Assembly: GCF_040513375.1 (NCBI RefSeq) | Contig: NZ_JBEVTG010000002.1 | Span: 806,001 to 870,000 of the forward strand | Origin: Flagellimonas_B algarum | Lineage (GTDB): Bacteria; Bacteroidota; Bacteroidia; Flavobacteriales; Flavobacteriaceae | DNA: 64,000 nucleotides | Direction: 5' to 3' | In this document: positions 61,523-64,000 of the stretch, piece after piece | Layout: each line of letters starts with the position of its first letter | Position numbering within the stretch: position 1 is the first letter of the stretch | Made by a program: the position numbers and the translations under genes | Notes under the pieces: generated by a model | Seen by the model: the letters and a program-made list of their open reading frames with translations, nothing else | The model's database searches: none | Told to the model about the DNA's origin: nothing

Positions 61523-63055
61523 TACGCGTTTGCCAATGAGTTTCAAATAGGTATGCAATTCGGTTTTCACCTTGGGAAACAGCAAGAGCAAGCCTATGAA
61601 ATTCGGAAAGACCAAAGCCAAGATCATGGCATCCGAAAATTTGATGACCGCATCCAAGGTTACCGCCGCACCCAAGACGGTAAAAAACAGGAAGAGGATC
61701 TTGTAGGTCAAATCGGCCCCCTTCGAACGTCCAAAGAGGTATTTCCATGCTTGCAGGCCATAGTACGACCATGAAATGATGGTCGAAAAGGCAAATAAGA
61801 CCACGGCTATGGCCAATACATAGGATGACCCGGGAATGGTATTCTCAAAGGCCATGGAAGTGAGGTTCACCCCTCCTACCCGTGTCCCGTCGGCCAATAA
61901 CACCTGTTGGTTGACCACATCACCGAAAACGAATCCCCCATCGATATTGAACAACACAATGACCAAAGCGGTTATCGTGCAGATGACCACCGTATCGATA
62001 AAAGGCTCCAACAAACCTACCAAACCTTCTGAAGCGGCGAAATTGGTGCGTACTGCTGAATGGGCGATGGCCGCGGAACCAGCACCCGCCTCATTCGAAA
62101 AAGCGGCCCTTCTGAAGCCTTGGATCATTACACCGATTACCCCACCCACGATGGTTGCCCTCGGTTCGAAGGCCTCTTTAAAGATCAAACCCAAGGCCTG
62201 ACCCAGCTTATCATAGTTCAACAGCAAGATCGTCAAGGCGGCAAGAACATAAACCCCTGCCATGAACGGAACCACCTTTTCAGTGACCTTGGCGATCCTT
62301 TGGATACCCCCGATAATCACAATACCAACGATGAGGGCAAAAAACAAGCCGATCAAACTGCCTGAATTCGGACTGTCAATAGCAAATCTCGAAATGATCT
62401 GCGCCGCCGCTTGGTTGGTCTGAAATGCGTTGCCACCCCCCAAGGAAGCGCCGACACAAAGCATGGCGAAGACCATGGCCAATATTTTTCCCAATGAGGC
62501 CAACCCCCGTTCTTGAAGCCCTCGCGATAAATAATACATCGGACCCCCGAATACCCGACCACGATCATCGATATCGCGGTATTTGACCCCTAAGGTACAT
62601 TCGACGAATTTGGTCGACATTCCGAGCAAGCCGGCAATGATCATCCAAAAGGTAGCCCCGGGACCCCCGATCGATATGGCCACGGCCACCATGGCGATGT
62701 TGCCTAAGCCTACCGTGCCTGAAACGGCCGTCGCCAAAGCCTGAAAATGGTTGACCTCCCCCCCATGACCGTCAGGACCGATATCCCGTATTTCCAAATA
62801 ATCGTAATCACCGCGAACGACCCGTAATGCGGTCGGAAATCGACGGATGTTCACAAAACGGAAATAGACCGTAAAAAACAAGGCGCCGGAAAGGAGCAGG
62901 ATGAGTACGATCGGGATGCCGATGCCAAAGAAACGGAGTTCGGTAAAAACCAGGTTTTCCCACCAAATGGCAAATGGCATAAAGGCTTCATTGAGCCGAT
63001 CGTCGAATCCTAGTGTGTTTTCTGAAAGTTGTACGGCAAATGCGGAGACCATCAT
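61520..63055 (-). CDS. Alanine/glycine:cation symporter (AGCS family)
   Basis: A 511-residue inner-membrane transporter with about eleven hydrophobic segments. AGCS signatures are TAVSGTVGLGNIAMVAVAIS (about 113-132), VGASLGGGNAFQTNQAA (about 205-221), GFRRAAFSNEAGAGSAAIAH (about 310-329), and the late WSYYGLQAWKYLFG. It imports alanine or glycine with sodium or protons. The N-terminal 40 residues include an extra leader-like stretch. It stands alone. Confidence 0.94.
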   Translation of the reverse strand: MMVSAFAVQLSENTLGFDDRLNEAFMPFAIWWENLVFTELRFFGIGIPIVLILLLSGALFFTVYFRFVNIRRFPTALRVVRGDYDYLEIRDIGPDGHGGEVNHFQALATAVSGTVGLGNIAMVAVAISIGGPGATFWMIIAGLLGMSTKFVECTLGVKYRDIDDRGRVFGGPMYYLSRGLQERGLASLGKILAMVFAMLCVGASLGGGNAFQTNQAAAQIISRFAIDSPNSGSLIGLFFALIVGIVIIGGIQRIAKVTEKVVPFMAGVYVLAALTILLLNYDKLGQALGLIFKEAFEPRATIVGGVIGVMIQGFRRAAFSNEAGAGSAAIAHSAVRTNFAASEGLVGLLEPFIDTVVICTITALVIVLFNIDGGFVFGDVVNQQVLLADGTRVGGVNLTSMAFENTIPGSSYVLAIAVVLFAFSTIISWSYYGLQAWKYLFGRSKGADLTYKILFLFFTVLGAAVTLDAVIKFSDAMILALVFPNFIGLLLLFPKVKTELHTYLKLIGKRV

Positions 63056-63171
63056 AGCGCGGGCTTTTGAATTTCCGGCAAATTGCCTTGAGCTTGTCGG
63101 AAACCCCCAAGATGTCAGAAGAAATATGGAATTGTCAGTAACCCGCTTTCCGACAATTCACGCTAAAGCCC

Positions 63172-64000
63172 CTAAAAATGGATGTTTTCGGGCAAAACAC
63201 GCAATCGGATTTTTCGTTCGCGTTTTTTAGACAACTCGAACATCGCCTCCTTAAACGGCTCCAAATGTTGTTCATTGGTCCAATTCCCCTTCCCGAAGAT
63301 GCCATCGAGCAGGGCCAAGAGCAACCGCCGGATTTCATTGTAATCGGCAATATCATAGGTTTTGTCAGGGACGGGATTGTTCTTTGGACGGATTTCCAAC
63401 CAGGAGCTTGAATCCTCCTTTCGGTTCTTAGCGAACTGCGACAACAAACCATACTGCGTCGCCGTCAATTTCACCATTCGAAGCGAAGCGCCCGAAAACC
63501 CTCCTATGGCTACCTTATGGGCAACTTTGTCGTGTACCCGTTTGCGTTGCAAGGCCAAGGAGATGCGATCAAAACCCGGAATGGTGTTTTCGGACAACTC
63601 CTTCACCCAACTCAGCGCAAGGGCAAAGAAGATCATGATCAAGCAGGTCTTGAAAATGGCCGAAAACAAGGTCAAATTGATGACCGAACCCGTCAATTTG
63701 TAAAACTGGGCCAACAAGGTGATGCCGATACAGACCAGCGATAAATAGGCCAAAGCGGTCAAACGGCGTCGCGAAAAAGACTGCCAAAGCACCGCTCCCA
63801 AAAACACCAAGGTCAATACTGCATAGTACACATCCAGTTCCGCGTTCGACAGGTCGCTTCCCATCACCATGCTCCTTAAGGTCGGCAGCAAGGAAAACAA
63901 AAAGGGCAAGCCGACGATCAACAGCCAATATTTCGATTGGATGATCGGTGACAATAATTTGGGCAAATACCGAAACCAAGGCAGGGCCAACAAGATAAAA
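63172..64000 (-). CDS. Membrane protein of unknown function (5' end outside window)
   Basis: At least 276 residues are visible; the reading frame remains open to the window edge (codons for F-I before the TTG at 63993), so the true start is probably outside. The visible part has four to five membrane segments, then a soluble C-terminal domain of about 130 residues (SLRMVKLTATQYGLLSQF, YDIADYNEIRRLLLALLDGIFG, RERKIRLRVLPENI) that is probably cytoplasmic. No family is recognised. Confidence 0.7.
   Translation of the reverse strand, partial: FILLALPWFRYLPKLLSPIIQSKYWLLIVGLPFLFSLLPTLRSMVMGSDLSNAELDVYYAVLTLVFLGAVLWQSFSRRRLTALAYLSLVCIGITLLAQFYKLTGSVINLTLFSAIFKTCLIMIFFALALSWVKELSENTIPGFDRISLALQRKRVHDKVAHKVAIGGFSGASLRMVKLTATQYGLLSQFAKNRKEDSSSWLEIRPKNNPVPDKTYDIADYNEIRRLLLALLDGIFGKGNWTNEQHLEPFKEAMFELSKKRERKIRLRVLPENIHF

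Noticed and set aside
61097..61774. A 225-codon frame across the sugar dehydrogenase end and the symporter end
   Set aside because: It runs out of frame through two well-supported genes and shows no domain.

Overview
The window comes from a bacterium of the phylum Bacteroidota, almost certainly a marine or environmental member of the Flavobacteriaceae; I do not name a genus. The evidence is two giant surface proteins with type IX secretion (T9SS) type B sorting tails, a type A tail, a PorP/SprF-like protein, an STN-domain TonB receptor with a FecR/ECF sigma pair, DUF2807, DUF6090 and DUF998 proteins, and TAnnTTTG-type promoter elements. No ribosomal RNA, CRISPR array or recognisable transposase is present.

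Bases 1-28,700 are ordinary, moderately GC-rich chromosome. In order they hold the tail of an upstream gene, a DUF2807 lipoprotein, a small secreted protein, trxB (minus strand), and a surface module of a 3620-residue adhesin with its SprF-like and OmpA-like partners. Next come two minus-strand G8/beta-helix proteins, a TonB receptor and FecR reading away from an inverted ECF sigma gene, mog, and a divergent MerC/Fur pair with two candidate operators.

Bases about 28,750-40,475 form a visibly more AT-rich island. All of its genes lie on the plus strand, and most are small, secreted, membrane-bound or unknown. They are separated by at least eleven copies (one truncated) of a roughly 120-130 bp imperfect repeat with a central hairpin. 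The hairpin keeps its pairing in several copies although its sequence changes. The repeat lies just after one stop codon and ends just before the next start codon, the layout of an integron cassette array. No integrase gene is in the window and the repeat does not match a classical attC site well. One cassette carries its own ECF sigma factor, and matching promoter elements (TTTACAC, 15 bp, GTCTAAC) lie before the sigma gene and before its membrane-protein neighbour. I consider this island the main candidate for an undescribed system.

Bases 40,476-64,000 return to host-like composition. They hold a BNR-type propeller protein, an HxlR regulator divergent from a secreted protein with a 19 bp palindrome between them, a serine hydrolase, a GNAT enzyme, a CPBP protease, a membrane AraC regulator, tRNA-Pro(GGG) with a terminator, a His-rich DUF4198 protein paired with a HupE/UreJ permease (probably metal handling), a second giant T9SS protein (2772 residues, SprB-type repeats), a PQQ-type sugar dehydrogenase, an alanine/glycine:cation symporter, and a membrane protein cut by the window edge.
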